Shown here one piece after another: positions 40,706 to 50,653 of a DNA stretch of 64,000 nucleotides (position 1 is its first letter; every line of letters starts with the position of its first letter). Source of the stretch: Mucilaginibacter sp. UBA5151 (GTDB lineage: Bacteria; Bacteroidota; Bacteroidia; Sphingobacteriales; Sphingobacteriaceae). Position numbers and translations under genes: made by a program. The notes beneath the pieces are model-generated. The model had not been told where the DNA came from. It saw only the letters and a program-made list of their open reading frames with translations, and did no database searches. The stretch covers positions 1 through 64,000 of the forward strand of contig DHXR01000066.1 in assembly GCA_002413785.1 (NCBI GenBank), in the 5' to 3' direction.

Positions 40706-43348
40706 CTAAAACTGCGGCATTTTAAACCGCATCACTATTTCGCCGTTTGCTTTGTCTATTTCCATTTTCTGGCCTTCCAATCCCAAATCTTTGCCGGTGG
40801 CCATTTTAAACATGCCGGATAAAAACTCCATCCCCTGGTTCATTACCTTTTCCATGGTTTGTATTTTTTCCTGCTGATCAGCAGATAGCATTATTTCCGC
40901 AGGTTCAATAGCTTCGTTTGCCGGCGCGGTTATGCTATTTTCATCAGCTACAATATCCTGCAGCGTTTCCTCCACCTGTTCAATTTCTTCCTGTATTATA
41001 TTTTCTTCGTCCTGTTCAGCCGGTACAGAAACAAATCCATCCATTACCTCTTCCAGTTCTTTAAGGAACTGGGCTTTGCCCGAAGCGGAAAAATCCACCA
41101 CATCGGGGCCGTTTTCATTGTTCAGCACTCCATCAAACAGGTTTTGTTTCAGGGTAAGCCCTGATGCTATTTTTGTTTCGATGGAGCCTTTGGTAATAAA
41201 ATTGATCACAGTAAGATGTTTGCTCAATTGCCCCAGGCGGTCAATCCGGCCAATGCGCTGGTTCTTTTTAGCCGGGTTCCAGGGAAGTTCAAAGTTTATC
41301 ACCGTATCGGCTACCTGCAGGTTAAGGCCCGATCCCCCTGCTTCGGTTGAAAGGAACACCTGGCAATCAGGGTCGTTTTCAAATTTCTTTACCAGTTTAT
41401 CCCGGTTCTTAATGGCTACCTGTCCGCTCAACTGTGCAAAGCCAATGCCACATTCGTGCAGCAATTTACCGATGAGGTGCAGCATGGTAACCCACTCCGA
41501 AAATATGATAACCTTGTTTTTATTGTTTTTCAGGTCTAATTTCTCCAGCAGGATATGTTTCAGTTCATGAAGCTTGGGCGAGATGTAGGATTCTTTGTCT
41601 ATCAAAAAAGTAGAATCGCAAACCATGCGCATATTGGTCATCAGCAACATGAGTTTTTGCAGGTCGAACGGGGAAATAAACTTTTTGTGCAATATGGATG
41701 CAATTCCCCTGGCATAATTGGCATGATAGGATGCCTGGTCAAAGTGCATTTCAACCGGGACTGTGATTTCTGTTACCTGCGGGAGTTCTTTTATAACCCT
41801 TCTTTTTTCCCTTCTGATCAGGATAGGCTTCAGGCGTTCATTTAATTGCTGCAGGTTATAATAGCCGGTAATTTTATCGGCTTTGCTTTCGTCAAAATAG
41901 CAATGCTGATACGAAAACTCCCACAAAGGCGCTAAAAATTGAGGGTCGATAAACTGCACGATGGAATAAAGGTCAATCAGCCGGTTTTCAATTGGGGTGC
42001 CGGTAATCACTAAGGCATGCTTTTTTTCGAGCAGTTTAATGCTTTGCGCCGTAATTGTCGAAAAGTTTTTGATCTTTTGTGCTTCATCTAAAATAATAAA
42101 GTCGGTTTCCATGCGGTTCATTTCCCGCCAGTCGCGCAGCACGGTTTCATAATTAACTATAACAAAATAGGCGTCGCTATTCCGGTAGGTATCAGCCCGC
42201 TGTTCGGGAAAGCCATCTGCAATCACTGCCTTTTCATGCGAAAACTTTTCAATTTCCTGTTTCCACTGCTCTTTTAACGAAGCCGGGCAAATGATAAGCG
42301 TGCGCCTGAAACCAAACAGCTTTTTTTTCATCACGGCAGTGGCTATCGCCTGTATGGTTTTGCCCAAACCCATTTCATCGGCAATGATGGCCCCGTCCCT
42401 GAAAGTTGCAAATGCAACACCTTCCTGCTGATAGGGGAACAAGGTGGATTTTAACAATGAAAAATCTAATTGTTCTTCCTTTTTGGCCAATGCCAGCATT
42501 TCCAGGTCCCATGCCTTTTTTACTTTCTCTTCCACTTCGGGGCGCACCAGGATATGCTGATGTTCGCGGGCATCAATTATAAAATTCAGAAAATCCTTTT
42601 CTGAATTTTCTTCAATATAATTTTTATTGCCAAAATACCGGGTAATCAATGCGGCAATCTCGGGCCGCAGGTGGTGCGGGTAATGCCACGTAATGCGGTA
42701 GTTGTTAAGCGGATCAAGATAGATTTCAACAAAAGGATAAAACTTACTCAGGCTGTTATACACCGCGGGCTGTGATTTAAGGGCCGCAAAGGCAAACATT
42801 AAATGCTTGGTAGTGCCCAGTTTATTTGTTTTCAAATCGGGGTTGTCAATATAGCCTGTCTCGTTTTCAAAATCACGGAGCGTAATCTTATAGTTTACGC
42901 CCTTTTCGGTGGTTAACAGGTGTTCGCCGTAAATATTATCAGCAAATTTGATTGTGTATTTAGCTTTTAAGGCTTTTGCCCTGCGCTCCTCCAATACCCT
43001 TTTCACCATCCCTTCGCGGGTGTATGCCTTACCTTCTAAAAACGGACGAGGCTCGGTTTTTTCTAATTCTTCATCAATCTGCATTAAGGCAGCCATGCCG
43101 AAGCTGTCCCACGCCGCGGGCTTGCCCTTAATTAAACAATGCAGATTTTCGTCTTCATCCCCGGTAATCCTTAGCTCAATATCTTCTTCGCCTTCATCAA
43201 ACACTAAAACATCAAAACCCCGTACCGACCGGCTCAATATCTGGCAATTGCCGTTAATATAAATTGCCCTTGCCTTGCGGTATGTCAGTTCAGAAATTTC
43301 AGGTGATTCTTTTAGCGCTGCTATTTGTTTTTTAACGGATTGGGTCAT
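40706..43348 (-). CDS. SNF2-family DEAD-box-like helicase
   Basis: An 880-aa ATP-dependent DNA translocase. About 300 N-terminal residues precede the SNF2 core. The core has Walker A DEMGLGKT (324-331) and DEAQ box (421-424), and in the second lobe STEAGGSGLNLQVADTVINF and NQRIGRIDRLGQ. The C-terminal extension is Glu-rich. Such proteins remodel protein-DNA complexes in bacteria. It lies alone, upstream of MarR. Confidence 0.92.
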   Translation of the reverse strand: MTQSVKKQIAALKESPEISELTYRKARAIYINGNCQILSRSVRGFDVLVFDEGEEDIELRITGDEDENLHCLIKGKPAAWDSFGMAALMQIDEELEKTEPRPFLEGKAYTREGMVKRVLEERRAKALKAKYTIKFADNIYGEHLLTTEKGVNYKITLRDFENETGYIDNPDLKTNKLGTTKHLMFAFAALKSQPAVYNSLSKFYPFVEIYLDPLNNYRITWHYPHHLRPEIAALITRYFGNKNYIEENSEKDFLNFIIDAREHQHILVRPEVEEKVKKAWDLEMLALAKKEEQLDFSLLKSTLFPYQQEGVAFATFRDGAIIADEMGLGKTIQAIATAVMKKKLFGFRRTLIICPASLKEQWKQEIEKFSHEKAVIADGFPEQRADTYRNSDAYFVIVNYETVLRDWREMNRMETDFIILDEAQKIKNFSTITAQSIKLLEKKHALVITGTPIENRLIDLYSIVQFIDPQFLAPLWEFSYQHCYFDESKADKITGYYNLQQLNERLKPILIRREKRRVIKELPQVTEITVPVEMHFDQASYHANYARGIASILHKKFISPFDLQKLMLLMTNMRMVCDSTFLIDKESYISPKLHELKHILLEKLDLKNNKNKVIIFSEWVTMLHLIGKLLHECGIGFAQLSGQVAIKNRDKLVKKFENDPDCQVFLSTEAGGSGLNLQVADTVINFELPWNPAKKNQRIGRIDRLGQLSKHLTVINFITKGSIETKIASGLTLKQNLFDGVLNNENGPDVVDFSASGKAQFLKELEEVMDGFVSVPAEQDEENIIQEEIEQVEETLQDIVADENSITAPANEAIEPAEIMLSADQQEKIQTMEKVMNQGMEFLSGMFKMATGKDLGLEGQKMEIDKANGEIVMRFKMPQF

Positions 43349-43534
43349 TATTAAGTTGATTTATGTATCTGATGCTATTGGTTCAAGTTTAGGGAAGATT
43401 GGGAAGGAAAGCAAATAAATATTGATCGGCTGATCGTTTTTGTGAAAGTAAAAAAAGTCGGGACACAATATTTTGCGTCTGTGATTGATATAAATTTAAA
43501 CTCCGAACAGGCGGTTAACTGCGGTGAAAAAGTA

Positions 43535-44779
43535 TTATTTGCCAAATAAGTACTTTAAACCCAAGCTCGTGGTTTGGTTGCTGGCATAAAAACCTGTATA
43601 TTTTGTATATGCAGCATACCCGGTATAAGTAAAGCAAAGTTCTATCTTTTTATTTAAAGTAACGCCTGCTTCTAAGGGGAAATTAGACCAGTAAGATTCT
43701 AAAGTATATGGTTTTTGAACGGTATAAGCATTAACTATATTGGGATCGGCATTTATAATTGTGAATTTATTGTTTGAATAAGCGGAAAGGTTAAATGCAC
43801 ATCCCCCACCGATAAATACTTTGAAACTATCTTTATTGTAAACATTAAACAATATTTGCGGTGTAATGGAAGCTGTATATTGATTAAACTCATAAATCTG
43901 GTTGGTATTTATTCCCATAGCAACTAAAGGATACTTATACTGCGGAGTTACATACGAAAAAGAGAATTCAACCCGGAAAACAAATCGCTGGACATTAGGA
44001 TTATCAAACATGTCAACACCTGCATTAATTTTTGGTGAAATTGTTGTATAATTTTGTGGTATCCGTGAGTACATTACACTGTTTACTTCGGTTACCGTAT
44101 TGTTTAAACCAATACCGGCAAAAAACCTGCTCACCGATTTTTTTTTAACAGGATTCCCATTATTGTTTATTTTATCAACAATAGATTCAAGGTCTGATTG
44201 CCTATATTCCATTAGCTTAATTCCGCTGATTAATTTGTTGTTTCCAGGGATGTATTTATTAATATACAATAATAATTGTCCCCTATATGTAGGCGAGTTA
44301 ACAACTTGTTTTTGATCATTGGTATATTCATGGTATATAAGCTCAACGGGCCTGTCATTTGTTTCAGCAATAAAAAACCTGGTTTTAATTTCATCATTAT
44401 GGTGAAAAAGTGTCAGAAACCGGCCTGTTACTACCTGTTTTAAGAATATGGTATCCGTTTTTTTAGCCGTGTCCAAACCGTCCGGCACGTCAGGAAAGTT
44501 AGTCCTGTCCATACTTATTATGCCTGTATAAGCGATATAGGTATCCAATCCGGTTATTTGAAACTCTTTGATAGTTTGTGGCTTAAATTGCAATGCTTCC
44601 TTGTTATCTTTGTTGATCTTAAAGTCAACAGACCTGGGGCTTTGAGGCCACTCCCTGTAGTTAATATATCCTTTTAACGTATCGCCATTGTTTTTTAAAA
44701 TATACCCTTCATGATAATTTGATTGAGCAAAAACTACAGAAGGTGAGGCTATAATGAGAAAAATATAAAGTAACTTCAT
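43535..44779 (-). CDS. Outer-membrane beta-barrel protein with N-terminal DUF
   Basis: A 414-aa exported protein with a signal peptide ending VFAQ (16-19). EGYILKNNGDTLKGYINYREW starts an N-terminal domain common in Sphingobacteriaceae outer-membrane proteins. The C-terminal ~180 residues show alternating strands, FFAGIGLNNTVTEVN to TTSLGLKYLFGK, typical of an outer-membrane beta-barrel. The ligand or role cannot be read. Confidence 0.72.
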   Translation of the reverse strand: MKLLYIFLIIASPSVVFAQSNYHEGYILKNNGDTLKGYINYREWPQSPRSVDFKINKDNKEALQFKPQTIKEFQITGLDTYIAYTGIISMDRTNFPDVPDGLDTAKKTDTIFLKQVVTGRFLTLFHHNDEIKTRFFIAETNDRPVELIYHEYTNDQKQVVNSPTYRGQLLLYINKYIPGNNKLISGIKLMEYRQSDLESIVDKINNNGNPVKKKSVSRFFAGIGLNNTVTEVNSVMYSRIPQNYTTISPKINAGVDMFDNPNVQRFVFRVEFSFSYVTPQYKYPLVAMGINTNQIYEFNQYTASITPQILFNVYNKDSFKVFIGGGCAFNLSAYSNNKFTIINADPNIVNAYTVQKPYTLESYWSNFPLEAGVTLNKKIELCFTYTGYAAYTKYTGFYASNQTTSLGLKYLFGK

Positions 44780-45015
44780 GGTAAATATGATTGGTTCAGA
44801 TGTTAAATTTAATGTCAGGTATAAAAAACATCGGACTAATATACTAAGTTTTCAATCCTCTTCAAAAAACTTCATCAAGATCAAGGCTGAAACAAACAAA
44901 ATTGTGCTTAATTAGTTGGTGATGGCACATTGACCTGTTTTATGTGAATTTTGTTATAGTTGAGGATGTGCCAGTTAATCCGGCATTTTAACCCTAAACA
45001 CACCTCCGCTTTTCG

Positions 45016-45023
45016 TACTTTTG
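45016..45023 (+). promoter_or_regulatory. -7 box (TACTTTTG) just before the GH25 gene
   Basis: TACTTTTG matches TAnnTTTG and ends four bases before the GTG start at 45028, so the transcript would begin at or near the start codon (leaderless). Confidence 0.5.
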
Positions 45024-45027
45024 CCGG

Positions 45028-45879
45028 GTGCCCCCAATAAAGAAAAAAAAGCCGGTCAAGAAAAAATACCCATCCAAAAGTAAAACCAAAAAAGGTTTGT
45101 CATGGCGATGGAAAGCAACTATAGGTATAATCATCCTGCTGGTACTTTCGCCCTTTTACTATGGGTATGTATTAAAAGGCCTTACTTCAGCCTGGCAATG
45201 GGTCAGAAACGTGGATAATCCCAACTACCGGACCTATAAAAGCTTTAACATCCGCATCCCCATAAATTATAAAATTCACGGTATCGATGTGTCCTCTTAT
45301 CAGGGCACAGTACACTGGGAAAAGGTAAAAAGCATGCAGGAAGATAGTGTGAATATCAGCTTTGCATTTATAAAAGCTACCGAAGGCCTGCAACTGATTG
45401 ACCCCTTTTTTAAGCGTAACTGGCGGGAGGGGCCAAAAAACGGCATTACCTGCGGGGCATACCACTTCTTCCGGCCCGAAAAGAGCGGTAAATTGCAGGC
45501 GGCATTTTTTCTGAAAAATATAAAAACCAAAACCGGCGACCTGCCTTTGACTGTAGATATTGAGGTGCTGGATGGCGTACCTCCGGAGAAAATGCGCGAA
45601 GAACTGACCATATTTTTAAAACAGGTGGAGGCGAAAACTAAAGTTAAGCCCATTATTTATACAGGCTTAAAATTTTACCGCGATAATATCTCAGGTTATT
45701 TTGATGACTACCATTTATGGATTGCACATTATGTTGAACCCACACCAACCATAGACCATACACACTGGAAATTCTGGCAGCACTCCGACAGGGCAAAAGT
45801 AAACGGCATTAGCCGCCCGGTTGATTTTGATGTTTTTAACGGCGATAGCCTGGCTTTTCAAAAACTGTTGATAAAGTAA
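45028..45879 (+). CDS. Membrane-anchored GH25 lysozyme
   Basis: A 283-aa muramidase starting with GTG; no in-frame ATG serves as a better start. A Lys-rich N terminus is followed by a membrane helix (about 31-49). The GH25 barrel has GIDVSSYQG (D87), FIKATEG (114-120), GAYHFF and the catalytic DxE pair in VDIEV (D177, E179). It hydrolyses the beta-1,4 link between MurNAc and GlcNAc in peptidoglycan, from the periplasmic side. Confidence 0.93.
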   Translation: MPPIKKKKPVKKKYPSKSKTKKGLSWRWKATIGIIILLVLSPFYYGYVLKGLTSAWQWVRNVDNPNYRTYKSFNIRIPINYKIHGIDVSSYQGTVHWEKVKSMQEDSVNISFAFIKATEGLQLIDPFFKRNWREGPKNGITCGAYHFFRPEKSGKLQAAFFLKNIKTKTGDLPLTVDIEVLDGVPPEKMREELTIFLKQVEAKTKVKPIIYTGLKFYRDNISGYFDDYHLWIAHYVEPTPTIDHTHWKFWQHSDRAKVNGISRPVDFDVFNGDSLAFQKLLIK

Positions 45880-45889
45880 TTTTTTTCGA

Positions 45890-45926
45890 TTTCACCTTTC
45901 ACCTTTCACCTTTTACCTTTCACCTC
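45890..45926. repeat. CACCTTT-word tandem repeat
   Basis: Five successive CACCTTT / CACCTTTTACCTTTCACC words right after the GH25 stop codon. Confidence 0.7.
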
Positions 45927-46016
45927 CTCCCGCAATTGTTAATTTATGTTAATATTGGTTAATACTTATTGATTACTAAAAATTTAGTTATACATTAGTC
46001 TCATAAAACCTTATTT

Positions 46017-48812
46017 ATGAAACTAAAACTTTCACTATTAACTTTCTGTTGCTTCTTTACCATTAAGTTACTGGCGCAAACCCCCTATACTGTTAAAGGC
46101 AAAATAGCGGATACTGCGGCGAAATCTAACCTGTTAAACACCTCCATAAGCGTTTTAAACGCCAAAGACTCTATCCTGCGGGCATTTACACGTGCAGGCG
46201 CCGATGGGTCATTTGCTGTCAATAACCTGGGTAAAGGGAAATTTATACTGCTTGTTACTTATCCCGGTTATGCCGATTATGTAGAACAATTCGCTTTGGA
46301 TTCTGCCCATAGCGCCCATGATTTTGGCAGGTTAAATATGATCCTTAAAGCAAAACTGCTTGCCGATGTAATTATTAAAGGCACCCGGGCAGCCATAAAA
46401 ATAAAAGGCGATACCACTGAATTTAACGCAGCAGCTTTTACGGTGCAGCCCAATGCGAAAGTTGAGGACCTGTTAAAACAGTTGCCGGGGATACAGGTGG
46501 ATAAGGATGGAAAAATTACCGCTCAGGGCCAAACCGTTAACAAGGTGTTGGTTGATGGCGAAGAATTTTTTGGCGATGACCCTACCCTGGTCACCAAAAA
46601 TATACGGGCCGATATGGTGGACAAAGTACAGCTCTATGATAAGAAGAGCGACCAGGCCACTTTTACGGGTATTGATGACGGCCAAAAAACAAAAACCATT
46701 AATATTAAACTAAAGGAGGATAAGAAGAACGGCTATTTCGGGAAAGTTGATGTTGGCTATGGTACAAATAACAATTACCAGTCGCAAATATTATTTAACA
46801 GATTTAAGGCAAAACAGAAATTTTCCTTTTTCAGCACCATAAGTAATGACGGCAAAACAGGGCTGGGCTGGCAGGACAATCAAAAATACGGCTCATCAGA
46901 TAACATTACCGTGATGGATGATGGCATGTTAATGATAAGCGGCGGCGGTGGTGATGATCTGGATAGCTGGAATGGGAACTATGATGGTAAAGGTGTCCCG
47001 ATAGCGGTTAATAATGGCGTTCATTACGATACCAAATGGAATAATGATAAAGAGTCGCTTAATACAAATTACAAAATGGGAGCGCTAACAGTTGATGGGT
47101 TAGACAACACTATATCGCAGAATAATTTGCCCACCGGAGGGATTATCAATACCAATTCAAATCAGAATTATCATAATTACATGTTCCGGAACAAGCTGAG
47201 CGCAGCATACGAGGTAAAGCTTGATACCACGTCAACTTTAAAGCTGATGTTTGACGGTACCTTAAAACACAGCCAAACCAGAAGCAACTACCTGTCGAAA
47301 GAGTTCCTTAACGATACTTTACTAAACACTAACAACAGGAATATCACAAACCAGGTTGACGGCCAAATATTTAATGCAAGTGCATTTTATACCAAAAAGT
47401 TTAAGAAAAAAGGCCGTACCTTCTCGTGGAACCTGAGCGGGTCATCCAATGAAAGCCAGGCAACCGGGTATTTAAAAACAAATATTGATTATTTTAATAA
47501 GCTTGGTGCGCAGGATAGCAGTCAAACGGTAGATCAGTATAAAACCAATCAGCTAATAACTTCGCAGGTAATCAGTAATATGACTTATACCGAACCCTTA
47601 TCCAAAACACTGTCTGTTGTTTTGAACTACGGGTTAGGTATTGATAACAGCAGCGCCGACAGAAAATCATTTGACAAATCCCCGGCGGACGGTTCCTACA
47701 CGGTTCTTGACAATTTATACAGTAACAACTATAAATTAAAACAACTATCAAACCAGGCGGGAGCCATATTTAATTTTAAAAAGGATAAAACAACCATCAA
47801 CATTGGCAGCAAGATAAACGATGTCGGCTTTCAGCAGGTAAATGAATATACTGGTAGTGTATTTAAGCGGAACTTTATTGACCTGGCCCCTCAGGCAAGT
47901 TATCAATACAAGTTTTCGAAAATGTCAGGTTTCAACTTTAATTATTCAGGAAAAACCACCCAACCAACTGTTGACCAGATACAGCCCGTATTGGTGAATA
48001 CCGACCCGCTGAATGTGTTTACAGGGAATCCAAACCTTACCCCTTCCTTTACAAATAACTTCCGGATCAATTATAACTCCTATAAAGTTTTGAGCGACCA
48101 GTATTTATTTTTTTACGGAGATTATTCTTTTACATCAAATCCCATTGTGAACAGTACGGTTACTGATTCGGTTGGAAAAAACACTACCCAATATGTAAAC
48201 CTGAATGAGGCCCCTCATAATTACTACTATGGCCTGGATTTCGGGCGAAAGTTATCGGGACCGGGAATTTCTGTGGGTTTTGGAATGAATGGAAACGGGA
48301 ATAAAACCTATAACCTTTCAAACAACCAGCTTAATATTATTACTTCCAATACTTACTCGGGAAGTGTGAGGCTGCAAAAATATGTAGAAAAGAAGTATGA
48401 TTTCAACCTGTCGTTCGGGCCGAGTTTAACTTACGGAGGATCGTCCCTGCAACGTAACCTGAATAACAACGGACATGGATTTAACGGCAACGGCGGTTTT
48501 ACAGTTTTCCTGCCATGGAAGTTTTCGATCACTTCAGACGGCAACTACCAGTATAATTCAAAAACGGAAACTTTTAACCAGGATTATTCCCGGTTTTTAT
48601 GGAATGCCTGGCTGGTAAAATCATTTAACAAAGAGGATAGTTTTAAAATTACGCTGATTTGCAATGATATACTCAATCAAAATTCGGGTTTTCAAAGAAG
48701 TTCAAGCGGAAATTTGATAACACAGGATAATTATACAACACTTAAAAGGTTCTTTATGCTTACGCTTGTTTGGGATTTTAACAAGATGGGCGGAGTAACA
48801 GCAAAAAAATAA
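46017..48812 (+). CDS. Large outer-membrane beta-barrel protein (TonB-receptor-like, OMP_b-brl_3)
   Basis: A 931-aa protein with a signal peptide ending LLAQ. A CarboxypepD-regulatory-like domain follows (YTVKGKIADT, residues about 22-110). The plug-like segment VLVDGEEFFGDDPTLVTKNI is around 180-200. The rest is a long barrel rich in Asn and aromatics. It resembles receptors linked to GLPGLI proteins rather than SusC. It is six bases upstream of the GLPGLI gene, so the two form one unit. Cargo unknown. Confidence 0.85.
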   Translation: MKLKLSLLTFCCFFTIKLLAQTPYTVKGKIADTAAKSNLLNTSISVLNAKDSILRAFTRAGADGSFAVNNLGKGKFILLVTYPGYADYVEQFALDSAHSAHDFGRLNMILKAKLLADVIIKGTRAAIKIKGDTTEFNAAAFTVQPNAKVEDLLKQLPGIQVDKDGKITAQGQTVNKVLVDGEEFFGDDPTLVTKNIRADMVDKVQLYDKKSDQATFTGIDDGQKTKTINIKLKEDKKNGYFGKVDVGYGTNNNYQSQILFNRFKAKQKFSFFSTISNDGKTGLGWQDNQKYGSSDNITVMDDGMLMISGGGGDDLDSWNGNYDGKGVPIAVNNGVHYDTKWNNDKESLNTNYKMGALTVDGLDNTISQNNLPTGGIINTNSNQNYHNYMFRNKLSAAYEVKLDTTSTLKLMFDGTLKHSQTRSNYLSKEFLNDTLLNTNNRNITNQVDGQIFNASAFYTKKFKKKGRTFSWNLSGSSNESQATGYLKTNIDYFNKLGAQDSSQTVDQYKTNQLITSQVISNMTYTEPLSKTLSVVLNYGLGIDNSSADRKSFDKSPADGSYTVLDNLYSNNYKLKQLSNQAGAIFNFKKDKTTINIGSKINDVGFQQVNEYTGSVFKRNFIDLAPQASYQYKFSKMSGFNFNYSGKTTQPTVDQIQPVLVNTDPLNVFTGNPNLTPSFTNNFRINYNSYKVLSDQYLFFYGDYSFTSNPIVNSTVTDSVGKNTTQYVNLNEAPHNYYYGLDFGRKLSGPGISVGFGMNGNGNKTYNLSNNQLNIITSNTYSGSVRLQKYVEKKYDFNLSFGPSLTYGGSSLQRNLNNNGHGFNGNGGFTVFLPWKFSITSDGNYQYNSKTETFNQDYSRFLWNAWLVKSFNKEDSFKITLICNDILNQNSGFQRSSSGNLITQDNYTTLKRFFMLTLVWDFNKMGGVTAKK

Positions 48813-48817
48813 AAACT

Positions 48818-49594
48818 ATGAAAACTACGATTGCTACAATTACATGCCTTTTTTTATTTGGCTGTAATGTTTTATTCGGTCAAAACGCCCATTTTGTTAC
48901 CAGCGGCATTATTGAATATGATAAAACGGTGAATATGTTTGCACTGCTAAAAAAGCAGATAAATAAAGATAACGAATCTTTTTTCCAGCCGATTTATGAT
49001 CAGTATGTAAAAAACCAACCCCAGTTTAAAAAGCTGAAAAGCACGTTGAATTTTGCTGATAATAAAACACTGTTTACGCCATTGCCTGATGAAAATACCA
49101 CCAATAGCTTTTTCGGGAACGGCGCCATGGTAAGCCAAAACAACACCATTTTTACAGATTTGCAGAACCTCACATTTACCGGACAGAAAAGTGTATTTGA
49201 AGAAACTTTTCTTATAAAAGACAGCACCCGGAAGATCCGTTGGAAAATTACCGATGAAACCCGCGAAATTGCAGGTTATACCTGCCGCCGGGCAAATGCC
49301 ATTATAATGGATTCCATCTACGTGGTGGCTTTTTACACCGATCAGATCCCGGTTTCGGGAGGGCCGGAATCATTTACAGGCTTACCCGGAATGATATTAG
49401 GGGTAGCGCTGCCCCATGAAAATATTACCTGGTTTGCAACTAAAGTAACCGGAATTACATTAGATGATAAGGCAATGCAGGCGCCTAAAAAAGGTAAACA
49501 GGTTAATATTGCGGGACTTAATAAAACGCTGCTGGATGCCACAAAAGATTGGGGGACCTATAAAGACGCTTATTTAAAAGGCTTCTCGTTGTGA
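48818..49594 (+). CDS. GLPGLI family exported protein
   Basis: A 258-aa protein with a signal peptide ending LFGQ. The family core is recognisable: ITDETREIAGYTCRRA near 143-158, YTDQIPVSGGPESFTGLPG near 172-190 (GLPGM where the family name has GLPGL), and MILGVALPHENITW after it. GLPGLI genes commonly sit beside receptor-like barrels, as here. The function is not established. Confidence 0.92.
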   Translation: MKTTIATITCLFLFGCNVLFGQNAHFVTSGIIEYDKTVNMFALLKKQINKDNESFFQPIYDQYVKNQPQFKKLKSTLNFADNKTLFTPLPDENTTNSFFGNGAMVSQNNTIFTDLQNLTFTGQKSVFEETFLIKDSTRKIRWKITDETREIAGYTCRRANAIIMDSIYVVAFYTDQIPVSGGPESFTGLPGMILGVALPHENITWFATKVTGITLDDKAMQAPKKGKQVNIAGLNKTLLDATKDWGTYKDAYLKGFSL

Positions 49595-49620
49595 AAGCGG
49601 TGACACAAAAAAACGGTAAT

Positions 49621-50496
49621 TTACAAGTTTAAAATCCCCATGCCTGCGGGCCTTTGCTGCTGCTTGGTTGAATTGGCATAGCCGGCGTCATAGTTGGTCA
49701 GGAAGTTTTTGAGGCTAACCAGTTTATCGGTGTTTATCAGGTCAACGCCGCATTTTAGCAGTTCGTTCCAAACCACTGCTTTTTCGGGCGAAGCCCAAAG
49801 CCTTACTTTTTTCCTGTATTTATGGGCCATGTCCACATAAGCACAAAGCCTGATCCGTTCATTTTCGGGTATGGCGCCATTGCCCGTCCATGCTAAAAGC
49901 TTTGAATATTTACAGCTCGACATGGTATAAACATTGGCGGTCGTAGTGTCCTTAACGGTTTTTCTGAGGTCTTCATCAATAAAAGCCAGCCTTGTTTCTT
50001 CACCTTTGATCAAATTATAAGGTTTGTGGCCCGACAGCACAACCGTTACCGCCCCCGGTGAAACTTTACCATGATCATAACTTGACAGCATCGGCCTGTA
50101 TTTTTCGAGCAGGGGCTTCAGTGCGTTATACGTGTTTTTAGCGCCGGTTTTTACATCAATCATTAAAATAACAGGCTGGTTATAGCCTTTATAAACCTGT
50201 CCGTTATTTTTTTCAACCATTTCGCTCAGTGGTTTTAAATAAAGGGTTTCTAACGTCCTGCTCCTCCTGAAAAAAGGATCAATATGTGCAACAATGATAC
50301 GGTTGCCTTCCAAAAAAATATCGGCCTCTATATTGGTATAACCATTTTCAAGGGCGTCAAACAAAGGGCGCCGGTGACGATAATCATTATGCGCAAAAGC
50401 ATTTGGAAGCGGGACAGATTGTGAATGAACCTGTGAAAAGCTAAAAAGCAACAGAAATAAAACGAATGTCTTTAGTAATTTTACGCTGAAAATCAT
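49621..50496 (-). CDS. GDPD/PI-PLC-like phosphodiesterase
   Basis: A 291-aa exported protein. A signal peptide ends VHSQ. AHNDYRHRRPLFDALENG near 34-51 and NIEADIFLEGNRIIVAH near 55-71 give the His/Glu/Asp metal and active-site pattern of glycerophosphodiester-phosphodiesterase-like enzymes. ILMIDVKTGAKN follows. Near the C terminus, KKVRLWASPEKAVVWNELL fits the barrel. It likely hydrolyses phosphodiesters such as glycerophosphodiesters outside the cytoplasm; the exact substrate is not certain. Confidence 0.82.
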   Translation of the reverse strand: MIFSVKLLKTFVLFLLLFSFSQVHSQSVPLPNAFAHNDYRHRRPLFDALENGYTNIEADIFLEGNRIIVAHIDPFFRRSRTLETLYLKPLSEMVEKNNGQVYKGYNQPVILMIDVKTGAKNTYNALKPLLEKYRPMLSSYDHGKVSPGAVTVVLSGHKPYNLIKGEETRLAFIDEDLRKTVKDTTTANVYTMSSCKYSKLLAWTGNGAIPENERIRLCAYVDMAHKYRKKVRLWASPEKAVVWNELLKCGVDLINTDKLVSLKNFLTNYDAGYANSTKQQQRPAGMGILNL

Positions 50497-50653
50497 TGAT
50501 GGCGCTTTTAATTAGGGTCGCTAAATTGCATGGTGCAAGTTTAGCCTGTAGCTATTGCCAAACAATTAAACGGGGGTTAATAAATAGTTAAGTTACAAAC
50601 GGTTAATATTAATAAATTGTATAACGTGCTTAAAAAAAACAAAGACGAACATC

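Noticed and set aside
40932..41570. 212-aa Ser/Phe-rich frame opposite the SNF2 gene
   Set aside because: Mirror of the helicase coding strand; no recognisable domain and no promoter.
46017..49594. SusC/SusD-type polysaccharide utilisation pair
   Set aside because: The second gene is a GLPGLI protein, not SusD, and the receptor lacks the SusC pattern; no polysaccharide locus is claimed.
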